Assembly (NCBI RefSeq): GCF_015679985.1
Contig: NZ_CP049239.1
Location: 558,001-622,000 of the forward strand
Reading direction: 5' to 3'
Source: Campylobacter concisus
Lineage (GTDB): Bacteria > Campylobacterota > Campylobacteria > Campylobacterales > Campylobacteraceae
DNA: 64,000 nucleotides
The stretch's first letter is position 1; each line of letters opens with the position of its first letter. A program made the translations under genes and the position numbers. The notes under the pieces are model-generated. The model ran no database searches. It had not been told where the DNA came from and saw only the letters and a list, made by a program, of their open reading frames with translations. Below, piece after piece: positions 26,006 to 35,953 of this stretch.

Positions 26006-28423
26006 TTGCAAATAAACGAAAATAAAGGCTTCCCAACTGAAATTCCTATTATCGTTGAGGACGAGCTATTTTTATATCCATTTATGATAACTCCGCTTTT
26101 TTTAAGCGATGATGAAAATTTAAAAGCACTTGAACTTGCCATACAAGAAGAGACTCCGATCCTTGTGGTGCCTACAAAGCCTCAGCAAGACGGCGCTAGA
26201 GACTTTGACGGCATATATGACGCAGGCGTAATCGGCACGATAATGCGCCGTGTGCCATTACCTGACGGACGCGTGAAGGTGCTATTTCAGGGCATCGACA
26301 AAGGCAAAATTTTAAAACAATCAGGCATAAACCCACTCCGTGGCATCGTCGATATGCTTCATGTCAAACGTCCATCACAGGTTAAAACTGATGCACTAAT
26401 CGTAGTTTTAAGAGAAAAAGTAAGAGAGCTTTCGCAGTTTAGCCATTTTTTCCCGCCTGATCTTTTAAAAACGATAGAAGAGAGCGCTGAGGCGATCAGG
26501 GTTTGCGATCTCGTCTCAAGTGCACTTCGCTTAAAAAAACAGATCGCATATAGCTTTTTTGTCGAGGAAAATTTAGAGCAACGCCTACTAAAGCTCATCG
26601 ACTATGTTATCGAAGAGATCGAGGCAAATAAGCTTCAAAAAGAGATAAAAAATAAAGTCCATTCAAAGATCGATAAGACAAACAAAGAGTACTTTTTAAA
26701 GGAGCAGTTAAAGCAAATCCAAGCTGAGCTTGGAGCGGATACGAGCCGTGAAGAGGAGCTTGAAGAGTACCGCAAAAAGCTTGATGCGAAGAAGAAATTT
26801 ATGGCTGAGGACGCCTATAAAGAGATCAAAAAACAAATAGATAAGCTTTCTCGCATGCACCCAGACTCAGCAGACGCAAATACCTTGCAAAGCTATCTTG
26901 ACTGGGTTTTAGAAATTCCATTTGAAAATGTAGCTAAGAAAAAGTCATCCATCAGCGAAGTGAGCAAGCATCTAAATGCCGATCACTACAGCTTGGAGAA
27001 GCCAAAAGAGCGCATCGAGGAGTATTTTGCTTTGCGTGAGCTTTTGGAGCTTAGAGGCGTTGGCGAAAAGGTAAATAATGGCGCTATTTTATGCTTTGCA
27101 GGCCCTCCAGGCGTAGGTAAAACTAGCCTCGCAAACTCGATCGCAAAGGCGCTAAAGCGTGAACTAGTTAGGATCGCACTTGGCGGACTTGAGGACGTAA
27201 ACGAGCTAAGAGGCCACCGCCGCACCTACATAGGTGCTATGCCAGGCCGCATTGTGCAAGGGCTCATAGAAGCCAAGCAGATGAACCCAGTGGTTGTTTT
27301 AGACGAGATCGACAAGGTTGGAAGAAGCTACAGAGGCGATCCGACCGCGGTTTTACTTGAAATTTTAGACCCAGAGCAAAATAATAAATTTAGAGACTAC
27401 TACCTAAATTTCAACATCGATCTTAGTAAGATCATCTTCATCGCTACAGCAAATGACGTGAGCATGATCCCAGCCGCACTTCGCGACAGGATGGAGTTTA
27501 TCGAGCTTAGCTCATACACTCCACAAGAGAAATTTGAGATCGCTAAGAAATATCTCTTGCCTCAGGAGCTTAAAAAACACGGACTAAAACCAAGTGATGT
27601 GAGCATCAGCAAAGAGGCACTTGAGCTAATAATCAGCGACTATACAAGAGAGAGTGGTGTGAGAAATTTACGCCGTAGGATCGCTGATATATTAAGAAAA
27701 GTCGCTAAAAATATCCTTACCAAGAAAAGTGAGGGCAAGATCAGTGTCACAGCTAAAAATTTGAAAGAATTTTTAGAGAAAAAGGTTTATGAGATCGAGC
27801 CAGCGGATAAAAAAGATCAGATAGGTCTAGTAAATGGCCTCGCGTGGACTAGTGTCGGTGGTGACGTGCTAAGGATCGAGGCTATCAGGATCCAGGGTAA
27901 AGGCAGTATGCAAATCACCGGTCAGCTAGGTGACGTGATGAAGGAGAGCGCTCAGATCGCATTTAGTGTTGTTAAAGTGCTAATAGACAACAAAAAAATA
28001 AAAGTACCGATGACTATCGTGCCAAAACTAGATGACGATAAGCGTAAGCTTGAAGCTAGCGATGTTTATAGACGCTACGACCTTCACTTGCACGTGCCAG
28101 AGGGTGCTGTACCAAAAGACGGCCCAAGTGCTGGCATCACGATGGCAACCGCGATCGCATCGATACTAACTGATACAAAAGTAAGACACGACATCGCAAT
28201 GACTGGCGAGATCACGCTAACTGGCAGGGTTTTACCTATTGGCGGACTAAAAGAAAAGCTTATAGCCGCTCACAAAGCTGGCATCAAAACAGCTCTTATA
28301 CCTCGTAAAAATTATGACCGCGACCTTGTCGATATCCCAGCCGAAGTAAAAGCTGATATGAAGATCATCGCCGTTGATACGATCGATGATGTGCTAAAAA
28401 ACGCTCTTGCAGCTAAAAAATAA
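26006..28423 (+). CDS. lon: Lon ATP-dependent protease
   Basis: 805 aa. The N-terminal substrate domain (about 1-200) and coiled coil are followed by the AAA+ module with Walker A GPPGVGKT (about 366-373) and Walker B VVLDEIDK, and by the C-terminal peptidase with catalytic Ser in KDGPSAG (about 706) and Lys in [12 protein letters not shown] (about 748). The TTG start has AGGAG upstream. A strong hairpin follows the stop. Degrades misfolded and regulatory proteins in the cytoplasm. Confidence 0.96.
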   Translation: MQINENKGFPTEIPIIVEDELFLYPFMITPLFLSDDENLKALELAIQEETPILVVPTKPQQDGARDFDGIYDAGVIGTIMRRVPLPDGRVKVLFQGIDKGKILKQSGINPLRGIVDMLHVKRPSQVKTDALIVVLREKVRELSQFSHFFPPDLLKTIEESAEAIRVCDLVSSALRLKKQIAYSFFVEENLEQRLLKLIDYVIEEIEANKLQKEIKNKVHSKIDKTNKEYFLKEQLKQIQAELGADTSREEELEEYRKKLDAKKKFMAEDAYKEIKKQIDKLSRMHPDSADANTLQSYLDWVLEIPFENVAKKKSSISEVSKHLNADHYSLEKPKERIEEYFALRELLELRGVGEKVNNGAILCFAGPPGVGKTSLANSIAKALKRELVRIALGGLEDVNELRGHRRTYIGAMPGRIVQGLIEAKQMNPVVVLDEIDKVGRSYRGDPTAVLLEILDPEQNNKFRDYYLNFNIDLSKIIFIATANDVSMIPAALRDRMEFIELSSYTPQEKFEIAKKYLLPQELKKHGLKPSDVSISKEALELIISDYTRESGVRNLRRRIADILRKVAKNILTKKSEGKISVTAKNLKEFLEKKVYEIEPADKKDQIGLVNGLAWTSVGGDVLRIEAIRIQGKGSMQITGQLGDVMKESAQIAFSVVKVLIDNKKIKVPMTIVPKLDDDKRKLEASDVYRRYDLHLHVPEGAVPKDGPSAGITMATAIASILTDTKVRHDIAMTGEITLTGRVLPIGGLKEKLIAAHKAGIKTALIPRKNYDRDLVDIPAEVKADMKIIAVDTIDDVLKNALAAKK

Positions 28424-28431
28424 TCCTTACT

Positions 28432-28461
28432 CTAGCCCCATTTTCTCTCACTCGGGGCTAG
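28432..28461 (+). terminator. Intrinsic terminator of lon
   Basis: CTAGCCCC (28432-28439) pairs with GGGGCTAG (28454-28461) around a 14-base loop, followed by TAAAATTT, beginning nine bases after the stop. Confidence 0.75.
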
Positions 28462-28572
28462 TAAAATTTATAAATTTTGACGATCCTAAAATCCAAGCAA
28501 AAAGCCATATAACACATAAAAGCAATTAATAATTTAAACATTATAAGCACATGCAGCACACTAGAGAAAAAT

Positions 28573-28684
28573 AAATTTTAAAATTTATGAGTGAGCATAT
28601 CATACTTCCAAATTCAGTGACAAGCAAATAATGAAACCTGAATTTGGTAAGTCGCTAAGACAAGTGAGTAAAGTTTTAAAATTT
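28573..28684 (+). repeat. Palindromic repeat element, copy A (112 bp)
   Basis: The outer ends are inverted: AAATTTTAAAATTTAT on the left and AAAGTTTTAAAATTT on the right. Inside is a perfect 10-bp stem, CCAAATTCAG (28608-28617) with CTGAATTTGG (28638-28647), around a 20-base loop with CAAGCAAATAATGAAA. Flank motifs ATGAGTGAG and CAAGTGAGTAAAG are shared with copies B and C, but the stem sequence differs. Copy B starts 36 bp downstream. Confidence 0.75.
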
Positions 28685-28720
28685 GTAAATTTGCTTTATT
28701 AAATCAAGTGAGTGTCAAGT

Positions 28721-28832
28721 AAATTTTAAAATTTCATAAACGAGTGATTTTGGCTCTAAAATCTGAGCTAAGCAGTAAGTGAATTCAGATTTTAGTAGTC
28801 AGCTCTTGCAAGTGAATGAAGTTTTAAAATTT
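28721..28832 (+). repeat. Palindromic repeat element, copy B (112 bp)
   Basis: Outer arms AAATTTTAAAATTTCAT (28721-28737) and ATGAAGTTTTAAAATTT (28816-28832) are inverted repeats with one mismatch. The inner stem TAAAATCTGA (28757-28766) pairs perfectly with TCAGATTTTA (28785-28794) around an 18-base loop (CTAAGCAGTAAGTGAA). Same length and layout as copy A, and closely similar to copy C at 61713-61822. Confidence 0.8.
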
Positions 28833-28884
28833 GTAAAGACGGCTTGATTAAATTTGTAAATTCCTTTTTATTCAAAAGAGAGAC

Positions 28885-28915
28885 AAGAGGACTCAAATTA
28901 CTAGGCCGTCCTCTT
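28885..28915 (-). terminator. Hairpin, possible distal terminator of ogt
   Basis: AAGAGGAC (28885-28892) pairs with GTCCTCTT (28908-28915). On the minus strand GTCTCTCTTTT follows. It is 157 bp beyond the ogt stop, so the assignment is tentative. Confidence 0.4.
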
Positions 28916-29009
28916 ATCTTCCTTATTTAAATCTGCTAAATCACTCACGTTCAAGATGTATACAATGGCGCTAAAGCACTGCATGTGTTTCAAATACTCT
29001 GATAAATTT

Positions 29010-29040
29010 TAAAAATGTTCGCTTATAAATTTTAAAATTT
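29010..29040 (-). repeat. Half-copy of the palindromic repeat end
   Basis: On the minus strand AAATTTTAAAATTTATAAGCGAAC matches the left end of copies A-C (AAATTTTAAAATTTATGAGYGAG), but no matching inner stem follows. It may be a truncated relic or chance in AT-rich DNA. Confidence 0.35.
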
Positions 29041-29071
29041 GATGGACTTTTATTTTGCTGTAAATTTTTAA

Positions 29072-29530
29072 CTATTTATGCTTTGCTTCATGCTCTAAAA
29101 GCCAAATTTTAGTTGGCAGGCCTTCGCCGCCCGAGTAGCCACCAAGCCCACTGCTAGCTAGCACTCTGTGACAAGGGACGATGATAGGCACTGGATTTTT
29201 AGCATTGGCTGATCCTGCTGCTCGGTAGGCATTTTTGTGACCTGTGGCAAGTGCTAGAGCTGCGTATGTGGTCGTTTCTCCGTATGGTACTTTTTGTAAA
29301 GCCTCGTAAATTTTTGCTCTAAAATTAGTTGTTTTTATATCAAGTTTTGTGCTGAAAGTTTTAAGCCTGCCTTCAAAATATGCTTTTAGCTCATCGAGGC
29401 AAAGCCTTAAATTTTCATCTTTTACAACAATTTTTTCAAATTTATCTACAAAATTTATCTCACAAATTCCATTTTTACTGGCAACGATCTCTAAAATTCC
29501 AATGGGCGATTTTAGGTAAGCTTTTGACAC
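29072..29530 (-). CDS. ogt: Methylated-DNA-protein cysteine methyltransferase (Ogt type)
   Basis: 152 aa from the GTG at 29530, with AAGGAG five bases upstream; an upstream frame extension to 29605 has no ribosome site. The acceptor motif PIIVPCHRVLASSG is at about residues 114-127, with VPYGETTTYAALA (DNA-binding helix region) before it. It removes alkyl groups from O6-guanine in a suicide reaction. Divergent from acnB. Confidence 0.92.
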   Translation of the reverse strand: MSKAYLKSPIGILEIVASKNGICEINFVDKFEKIVVKDENLRLCLDELKAYFEGRLKTFSTKLDIKTTNFRAKIYEALQKVPYGETTTYAALALATGHKNAYRAAGSANAKNPVPIIVPCHRVLASSGLGGYSGGEGLPTKIWLLEHEAKHK

Positions 29531-29658
29531 ATTTGCTCCTTGAAATTTGAAAATTTGGGCAAATTTTACTTTAGTTTGTTTTGCTTTTTGATAAAATGCA
29601 AGCAAAACTAGCGATTTTTAGACTAAAAATAACGAGCAAAAAACCACAAAGGAATTTT

Positions 29659-32244
29659 ATGAGCTTTTTTACCGACTACGAAAAACACGCAAGCGAGCGA
29701 GAAAAAGATGGCGTGCCACCGCTTGCACTAAATGCCAAGCAAACAAGCGAAATTTGCGAGCTAATAAAGCTTGCCAGCAAGTCTAGTGGCGACGAAAAGG
29801 CACAAAGCGAGCTAAAATTTCTTATAAATTTGCTTGAAACTCGTATCAATCCTGGCGTTGACGATGCAGCGAAGATAAAAGCAAACTTTCTTGGTGAAGT
29901 GATAGATGGACTTGCTGTTAACGGCCTTGACGCGATGCGTGCTATTAAAATTTTAGGCAAGATGCTTGGTGGATATAACGTGGAAATTTTAGTGCGAGCT
30001 CTAAAAAATAGCGATGAAAATATCGCGCATGCTGCGGCAAATGAGCTAAAAAATATCATCCTGGTGCATGAATATTTTGACGAGATAGTAAAACTAAGTA
30101 GCAACAATAAATTTGCAAAAGATGTACTTGCTTCTTGGGCAAATGCGGAGTGGTTTACGCATAAAAAGCCAATCGAAACCTGTATAGACGCAGTCGTTTT
30201 TAAGGTACCAGGTGAAACAAATACTGATGACCTAAGTCCAGCGAGCGAGGCCTATACAAGGGCTGACATACCACTTCACGCAAAAGCAATGCTTGTTAAA
30301 AAGATGCCTGAGGGTCTAGAAATTTTAAAAGAACTTAAAACTCGTGGTAAAAAAGTTGCGTATGTTGGCGACGTGGTTGGCACTGGCAGCAGCAGAAAGA
30401 GCGGTATAAACTCGATCCAGTGGCATTTGGGCGATGAGATCGAGGGTGTGCCAAACAAAAAAACGGGCGGCATCGTGATCGGCACTACCATAGCTCCTAT
30501 ATTTTTTAATACCGCTGAAGACAGCGGTGCACTGCCAATAGTTGCAAACGTAAATGAGCTTGAGATGGGCGATGAGATAGAAATTTATCCATTTAAGGGT
30601 GAAATTTATAAGTTTATTGGCAGCGAGAAAAAACTCGTGGCAAATTTCAAACTAAACCCAAATACTCTAAGCGATGAGATAAGAGCGGGTGGCAGGATAC
30701 CTTTGATGATAGGTAGGCAAGTCACCAAAAAGGCTAGAGAGGCCTTGGAGCTTGGCGAGGAGCAAATTTTTATAAAGCCAGATCAGCCAAAAGAGCAGAG
30801 CGGTGGCTATACGCTGGCTCAAAAGATGGTCGGCAAGGCTTGTGGCAAGGCTGGCGTTAGAGCTGGGGCTTATGTGGAGCCAGAAATTTTAACTGTTGGC
30901 TCGCAAGATACGACTGGGCCGATGACTAGAGATGAGATAAAAGAGCTTGCTAGCCTTAGTTTTGGGGCGGATTTTGTTCTGCAAAGCTTTTGCCACACGG
31001 CCGCCTATCCAAAGCCAAGTGATCTTGTGATGCATGAGAGCTTGCCAAAATTTATAAATTTACGTGGTGGCGTGAGCCTAAAACCAGGTGATGGCGTCAT
31101 CCACTCGTGGCTAAACCGCATGGTCTTGCCTGATACGGTGGGCACTGGCGGCGATAGTCACACGAGATTTCCTATTGGTATCAGCTTTCCAGCGGGCAGC
31201 GGCCTAGTGGCGTTTGCAGCGGTGCTTGGCATGATGCCGCTAAATATGCCAGAGTCAGTTTTAATAAAATTTAAAGGCGAGCTAAAAGAGGGCGTGACGC
31301 TTCGTGATCTTGTCAATGCGATACCTTATTTTGCTATCAAAAAAGGGCTTTTAAGTGTTGAAAAGAAAAACAAAAAGAACATTTTTGCAGGTAAAATTTT
31401 AGAGATAGAAGGGCTTGAGAATCTAAAAGTAGAGCAGGCGTTTGAGCTAAGTGACGCTTCGGCTGAACGCTCGGCCGCGGCTTGTGTGGTAAATTTAGGC
31501 GTTGATAGCGTTGTGGAGTACGTTCGCTCAAATGTTGCGCTAATTGACGCGATGATAAAAGCTGGTTATGAGAGCCGTGAGACCCTGCTTAGACGAAAAG
31601 AAAAAATGCAAAAATGGCTTGAAAATCCGACTCTTTTAAGAGCCGACAAGGACGCAAGATATGCTGAAATTTTAGAGATCGATTTGTCGCAGATAGATGA
31701 GCCGATTTTGGCTTGTCCAAATGACCCAGACGATGTGGCAACACTAAGTGAAATTTTAGCTGATAACAAAAGAGTGCACAACATCGACGAGGTCTTTGTA
31801 GGTAGCTGTATGACAAATATCGGCCATTACAGGGCGCTTGCTAGAATTTTGGAGCATGAGAGCAAGCTTACAACTAGGCTTTGGATCGCACCGCCAACAA
31901 AGATGGATAAAAGCACGCTTGAAGATGAGGGCGTTTATGAAATTTTTAAAAGATTAAATGCGAGGACAGAGGTGCCAGGTTGTTCGCTTTGTATGGGCAA
32001 TCAAGCAAGAGTAAACGACAATGCAGTGGTGTTTTCTACATCAACTAGAAATTTTGATAACAGAATGGGCATGGGTGCGAAGGTCTATCTAGGAAGTGCC
32101 GAGCTAGCCGCCGTTTGTGCTCTGCTTGGGCGTTTACCAAGCGTAGATGAATATAAAAAGATAGTAAAAGATAGTCTTAGCTTAAATAAAGATGAAATTT
32201 ATAAATATCTAAATTTTAATGAAATAAGCGAGTTTAGTATATAA
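29659..32244 (+). CDS. acnB: Aconitate hydratase B
   Basis: 861 aa from the ATG at 29659 (AAAGGA upstream), giving [15 protein letters not shown]; the frame is open further upstream but without a ribosome site. It follows the AcnB order: HEAT-like domain (about 1-155), swivel domain with [12 protein letters not shown] and [16 protein letters not shown], then the catalytic domains. The cluster Cys residues are in [11 protein letters not shown] and [13 protein letters not shown]. Interconverts citrate and isocitrate in the TCA cycle; apo-AcnB binds RNA in other bacteria. Confidence 0.95.
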   Translation: MSFFTDYEKHASEREKDGVPPLALNAKQTSEICELIKLASKSSGDEKAQSELKFLINLLETRINPGVDDAAKIKANFLGEVIDGLAVNGLDAMRAIKILGKMLGGYNVEILVRALKNSDENIAHAAANELKNIILVHEYFDEIVKLSSNNKFAKDVLASWANAEWFTHKKPIETCIDAVVFKVPGETNTDDLSPASEAYTRADIPLHAKAMLVKKMPEGLEILKELKTRGKKVAYVGDVVGTGSSRKSGINSIQWHLGDEIEGVPNKKTGGIVIGTTIAPIFFNTAEDSGALPIVANVNELEMGDEIEIYPFKGEIYKFIGSEKKLVANFKLNPNTLSDEIRAGGRIPLMIGRQVTKKAREALELGEEQIFIKPDQPKEQSGGYTLAQKMVGKACGKAGVRAGAYVEPEILTVGSQDTTGPMTRDEIKELASLSFGADFVLQSFCHTAAYPKPSDLVMHESLPKFINLRGGVSLKPGDGVIHSWLNRMVLPDTVGTGGDSHTRFPIGISFPAGSGLVAFAAVLGMMPLNMPESVLIKFKGELKEGVTLRDLVNAIPYFAIKKGLLSVEKKNKKNIFAGKILEIEGLENLKVEQAFELSDASAERSAAACVVNLGVDSVVEYVRSNVALIDAMIKAGYESRETLLRRKEKMQKWLENPTLLRADKDARYAEILEIDLSQIDEPILACPNDPDDVATLSEILADNKRVHNIDEVFVGSCMTNIGHYRALARILEHESKLTTRLWIAPPTKMDKSTLEDEGVYEIFKRLNARTEVPGCSLCMGNQARVNDNAVVFSTSTRNFDNRMGMGAKVYLGSAELAAVCALLGRLPSVDEYKKIVKDSLSLNKDEIYKYLNFNEISEFSI

Positions 32245-32250
32245 ATTTGT

Positions 32251-32256
32251 TACAAT
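32251..32256 (+). promoter_or_regulatory. -10 element for the ankyrin-protein gene
   Basis: TACAAT, 25-30 bases before the ATG at 32281, in the short gap after acnB. Confidence 0.35.
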
Positions 32257-32280
32257 ATCGCGAAATTTTAAGGAGCTTTG

Positions 32281-33492
32281 ATGAAAAAAGTAGTTTTTTT
32301 TCTCTTTTTTAGCGTTTGTTCTTTGGTAAATTTACACTCTTTAGAGTGCAGTGATCTTGCCAAAAAAGAGAGCTTTAAAACTACTCCAAACGATCTTGCT
32401 TACGCGAATGAAGGGCTATTTTACTGTGATGGCTCGCTTTTAAATTTAAAAGAAGTAAAAGAGCTTTTTGATGCGAGTGTGGCTGTTAGAAGTGAGTCTC
32501 AAAGCTGCGTTGGTGATAGAGTTTATAAAGAAAATTTAAACAAGCTTAGATGGCTTTTGCTAAAAGCGTCATTCGCACCTGAGCTTTATCAAAAAGAGCT
32601 TGCAAAGCCAGAGATTGCTGAGGGTGAAAAAGACGCTAGAATGGAGTATCTTAGATACTGGGCAAACGAGAGCTTGTTTAATTTTTTAAAATATAAAAAA
32701 TTTTTAGAAGCTTATAAAAATGCTCAAACTCCGCTTGTAAAATTTTATGAAAGCCTGGGACTTGATACGGCAAGTGCTGCTTACTACGCAACTAGCGTGG
32801 TAAATGAGTTTTTGACTTTTGGTGTTGGTAAAAATGTAAATAAAGCTAAAATTTTAACACCTGAGCAAAGTATGATGGCTCAAAGGATAAATTCCGATGA
32901 GCTAGCAAATTTACTTTACTCAAAAAATTTCAGTACCGCTGAGCTTACAAATTTGCTTAATATCGCACTTTTAAACGAAAAAAGTAGCGATATGATAAAA
33001 GAGATTATAAGGCGTGGGGCCGATGTGAATTTGGGCGATGAGACGCCGCTATTTTTTGCTTTAAAAAATATAGAAAACGTAAAAATTTTACTTGCAAATA
33101 AGGCCGATGTAAATCACAAAAATTTCTTTGGGAAAAGTGTACTTTTTTATGCTGTGCAGTTTAGCGATAAGCCACTTTGTGAGCTTTTGCTAAAAAATGG
33201 TGCCAATGCCAACGAGAGCTATATAGATGAAAATGCCAAGATGAATATGATAAATTTGGGTGTGACGCAAGTTGAAGATACATGCGGTCTAGAGCATACG
33301 AACAGAAGCGTTTTTATGCATGCAGCAGCTCACGCAACGCCAGAAATTTTAAAGCTTTTGATAGATAGTGGCGCTGATATAAACGCGACTGATGACGCTG
33401 GATTTAACGCGCTTGACTATGCCATGAAAGAACAAAACGAAAAGACAATCAAATTTTTAGAAAATTTGGGTTTAAAACCAAATTTCAATTAG
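32281..33492 (+). CDS. Secreted ankyrin-repeat protein
   Basis: 403 aa from the ATG (AAGGAG upstream; a TTG one codon earlier is unlikely). The signal peptide MKKVVFFLFFSVCSLVNLHS puts it in the periplasm. An N-terminal all-helical region (to about 235) is not recognised. The C-terminus has ankyrin repeats: IIRRGADVNLGDETPLFFAL, LLANKADVNHKNFFGKSVLF, LLLKNGANANE and LIDSGADINATDDAGFNALDYA. Partner unknown. The SDR gene follows after 8 bp. Confidence 0.82.
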   Translation: MKKVVFFLFFSVCSLVNLHSLECSDLAKKESFKTTPNDLAYANEGLFYCDGSLLNLKEVKELFDASVAVRSESQSCVGDRVYKENLNKLRWLLLKASFAPELYQKELAKPEIAEGEKDARMEYLRYWANESLFNFLKYKKFLEAYKNAQTPLVKFYESLGLDTASAAYYATSVVNEFLTFGVGKNVNKAKILTPEQSMMAQRINSDELANLLYSKNFSTAELTNLLNIALLNEKSSDMIKEIIRRGADVNLGDETPLFFALKNIENVKILLANKADVNHKNFFGKSVLFYAVQFSDKPLCELLLKNGANANESYIDENAKMNMINLGVTQVEDTCGLEHTNRSVFMHAAAHATPEILKLLIDSGADINATDDAGFNALDYAMKEQNEKTIKFLENLGLKPNFN

Positions 33493-33500
33493 GAAAAATC

Positions 33501-34247
33501 ATGAAAAAGACAGCTTTTGTAACCGGTGCAACATCTGGATTTGGCGAGGCGATCGCCAGAAGACTCTCAAAAGAGGGCTACAAGATAGTCGCTCTTGCAA
33601 GGCGAGAAGATAGGCTAAAGAAGCTTGCAAGCGAGCTTGGTGATACACATATCATCGTAGCTGACATACGCGACAAAGAGGCTGTTTTTAAAGCGGTCGA
33701 GAGCCTGCCTAATAAATTTAAGGATATCGAAGTGCTTGTAAACAACGCTGGCATGGCGCTTGGACTTGAGAAGACGATAGATGCGAAGGTGGAGGACTTT
33801 GAGGCGATGATAGACACCAACGTCAAGGGTCTCATCTACTCGACAAAGGCGGTTTTGCCGCTACTTTACAAACAGGAAAAGGGCTATATATTTAATCTCG
33901 GATCGACAGCTGGCTCATGGCCATATCCTGGAAGCAACGTTTACGGCGCTACAAAGGCCTTTGTGAAGCAGTTTAGCCTAAATTTAAGAAACGATCTAGT
34001 TGGTACAAATATCAGGGTGACAAACATCGAGCCGGGGCTTTGTAAGACTGAATTTAGTGAGGTTAGATTTAGAGGAGATAAGGCAAAGGCGGATAGTCTT
34101 TATGAAAATACAAATTTCATCACATCTGAGGATATTGCGACTATTTTGGTAAATTGTCTAAATATGCCTGGAAGTGTCAATATAAACAGGGTCGAAGTCA
34201 TGGCAAATACGCAGACTTGGGCTGGGCTTGCGATAGAAAAATTTTAA
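33501..34247 (+). CDS. Short-chain dehydrogenase/reductase (YdfG-like)
   Basis: 248 aa classical SDR. NAD(P)-binding TGATSGFG (9-16), NNAG near residue 86, catalytic Tyr and Lys in YGATKAF (about 150), and Ser in the NLGSTAGS segment. The ALARREDRLKKLASE segment after the second strand fits NADP preference. It resembles E. coli YdfG, which oxidises 3-hydroxy acids such as serine; the substrate here is not determined. Lies in a run of same-strand genes with 8-9 bp gaps. Confidence 0.88.
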   Translation: MKKTAFVTGATSGFGEAIARRLSKEGYKIVALARREDRLKKLASELGDTHIIVADIRDKEAVFKAVESLPNKFKDIEVLVNNAGMALGLEKTIDAKVEDFEAMIDTNVKGLIYSTKAVLPLLYKQEKGYIFNLGSTAGSWPYPGSNVYGATKAFVKQFSLNLRNDLVGTNIRVTNIEPGLCKTEFSEVRFRGDKAKADSLYENTNFITSEDIATILVNCLNMPGSVNINRVEVMANTQTWAGLAIEKF

Positions 34248-34256
34248 GGAGTTCTT

Positions 34257-35951
34257 GTGAGACTAATTTTATTATTACTTTTTTTTAGCGTTGCGCTTTT
34301 TGGTGTCGATCCAGAAGTGGCAAAGAGAAACGCTGAAATTTATGGCGTATTCACTCTTATACCACCTGTTGTGGCAATAGCACTTGCTTTTATCACAAAA
34401 GACGTCATCTTGTCGCTATTTATAGGTGTTTTTAGCGGAACATTTCTCATAAATATCATCAATGAAAACATCTTTATGGGTATCGTAAAAGGCTTTACAG
34501 GTATCGTTTCAAGGGTCGTTGAATCAATGGCTGATAAGACTGACTCAGGAATTTTACTTCAAGTGCTTTGTATCGGTGGTGTGGTCGCACTTATCACAAA
34601 AATGGGTGGTACAAAGGCGGTTGCTCTTTGGCTTAGCAAAAAGGCAAAAAGCGGCATTTCAGCTCAAATTTCAACGTGGCTGATGGGAATTTTTGTATTT
34701 TTTGATGACTATGCAAATGCTCTAATAGTAGGCCCTATAATGAGACCAATAAGCGATAAATTTAAAATAAGCCGCGAAAAGCTAGCTTTTATTATAGATG
34801 CTACCGCAGCACCGATCGCTGGTATTGCTATCATCTCAACATGGGTTGGTCTTGAGGTTTCACTCATTGAAAAGGGCTATGAGCTAGTTGGAGAGACTGG
34901 AATTAACGCTTATTCTATATTTATCGAGACAATTCCATATAGATTTTACAACCTCTTCATCTTATTTTTTATAGTCTGTACAGCCTTGATGCAGCGTGAA
35001 TACGGACCAATGCTATTAGCTGAAAGACGTGCTAGAAGAGGCGAGCTTCACTCAGGTAAAACTCAAATCCAAGATCTTGAAGATAAAACACTTGAGCCAA
35101 AAGAGGGCGTAAAATTAAGTGCTGCAAATGCTGTTGTGCCACTTCTTGTGCTGGTCATTGGCGCATTTACTAGTTTTTACTTTAGTGGTCTTGCTGCACT
35201 TGAGGGCGATGCTCTTAAAAATGCACTCGCTAATCCACTTTCATTTTCTACATTTAAAGATACTTTTGGCGCAGCAGACTCAGCTACATCGCTATTTCAA
35301 GCAGCGTTACTTGCTAGTATCGTAGCTATCACAATGGGCGTTTGGCGTAAAATTTTTGACGTAAAAGAGGCTATCAGCACATGGGTAAAGGGCTGGAAGA
35401 CTATGATAATTACGGTTGTGATTTTACTTCTTGCGTGGAGCCTTAGTGCTGTTATCAAAGAGCTTGGCACATCAAGATATTTGGTTGATCTATTAAGCTC
35501 TTCAACACCTAAATTTATCCTGCCAGTTGCTGTTTTTATCCTTGGTTCATTTATTAGCTTTTCGACTGGAACAAGCTACGGCACGATGGGAATTTTAATG
35601 CCTCTAGCTATCCCACTAGCTTACGCTGTTGGTAAAAACTACGGACTAGAGGGTGATGCGATGCATGCATATATGATCGTAAATATCTCAGGCGTACTTA
35701 CAGGTGCGATCTTTGGCGATCACTGCTCACCGATCTCGGATACTACGATACTTTCATCAATGGGTGCAGGATGTAATCATATCGATCACGTATCGACTCA
35801 AATGGTCTATGCACTTAGCGTTTGTGCAGTTTGTGTGCTAGTTGGCTACTTACCGGTTGCACTTGGTCTTAGTGTTTGGATCGCGCTTCCTTGCGGTTTT
35901 TTAGCGATTTGGGCGCTAGTTAGATTTGTTGGAAAGAAAGTAGAAGCATAA
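34257..35951 (+). CDS. NhaC-family Na+/H+ antiporter
   Basis: 564 aa integral membrane protein with a GTG start (AAGGAG upstream). About 12 membrane spans; conserved segments include FFDDYANALIVGPIMRPISDK, SFSTGTSYGTMGILMPLA and GAIFGDHCSPISDTTILSSMGAG, typical of the NhaC/ion transporter superfamily. Exchanges sodium (or an organic substrate, as in malate-lactate NhaC relatives) for protons. Substrate choice is not visible. Confidence 0.87.
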   Translation: MRLILLLLFFSVALFGVDPEVAKRNAEIYGVFTLIPPVVAIALAFITKDVILSLFIGVFSGTFLINIINENIFMGIVKGFTGIVSRVVESMADKTDSGILLQVLCIGGVVALITKMGGTKAVALWLSKKAKSGISAQISTWLMGIFVFFDDYANALIVGPIMRPISDKFKISREKLAFIIDATAAPIAGIAIISTWVGLEVSLIEKGYELVGETGINAYSIFIETIPYRFYNLFILFFIVCTALMQREYGPMLLAERRARRGELHSGKTQIQDLEDKTLEPKEGVKLSAANAVVPLLVLVIGAFTSFYFSGLAALEGDALKNALANPLSFSTFKDTFGAADSATSLFQAALLASIVAITMGVWRKIFDVKEAISTWVKGWKTMIITVVILLLAWSLSAVIKELGTSRYLVDLLSSSTPKFILPVAVFILGSFISFSTGTSYGTMGILMPLAIPLAYAVGKNYGLEGDAMHAYMIVNISGVLTGAIFGDHCSPISDTTILSSMGAGCNHIDHVSTQMVYALSVCAVCVLVGYLPVALGLSVWIALPCGFLAIWALVRFVGKKVEA

Positions 35952-35953
35952 AT

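Larger units (their letters stand above)
28424..29071. other. 648-bp intergenic region between lon and ogt
   Basis: No protein-coding frame is convincing. It holds the lon terminator, two copies of an approximately 112-bp palindromic repeat, a hairpin near 28885-28915, and a half-copy of the repeat end at about 29010-29040. The rest is AT-rich sequence with recurrent AAATTTTAAAATTT. Confidence 0.75.

Noticed and set aside
28573-28832. CRISPR array
   Set aside because: Only two units, 112 bp long, with internal palindromes and no regular short repeats with unique spacers; no cas genes in the window.
29581-29658. N-terminal extension of AcnB
   Set aside because: Open frame without a ribosome site and overlapping the region upstream of ogt; the ATG at 29659 has AAAGGA and yields a normal AcnB length.
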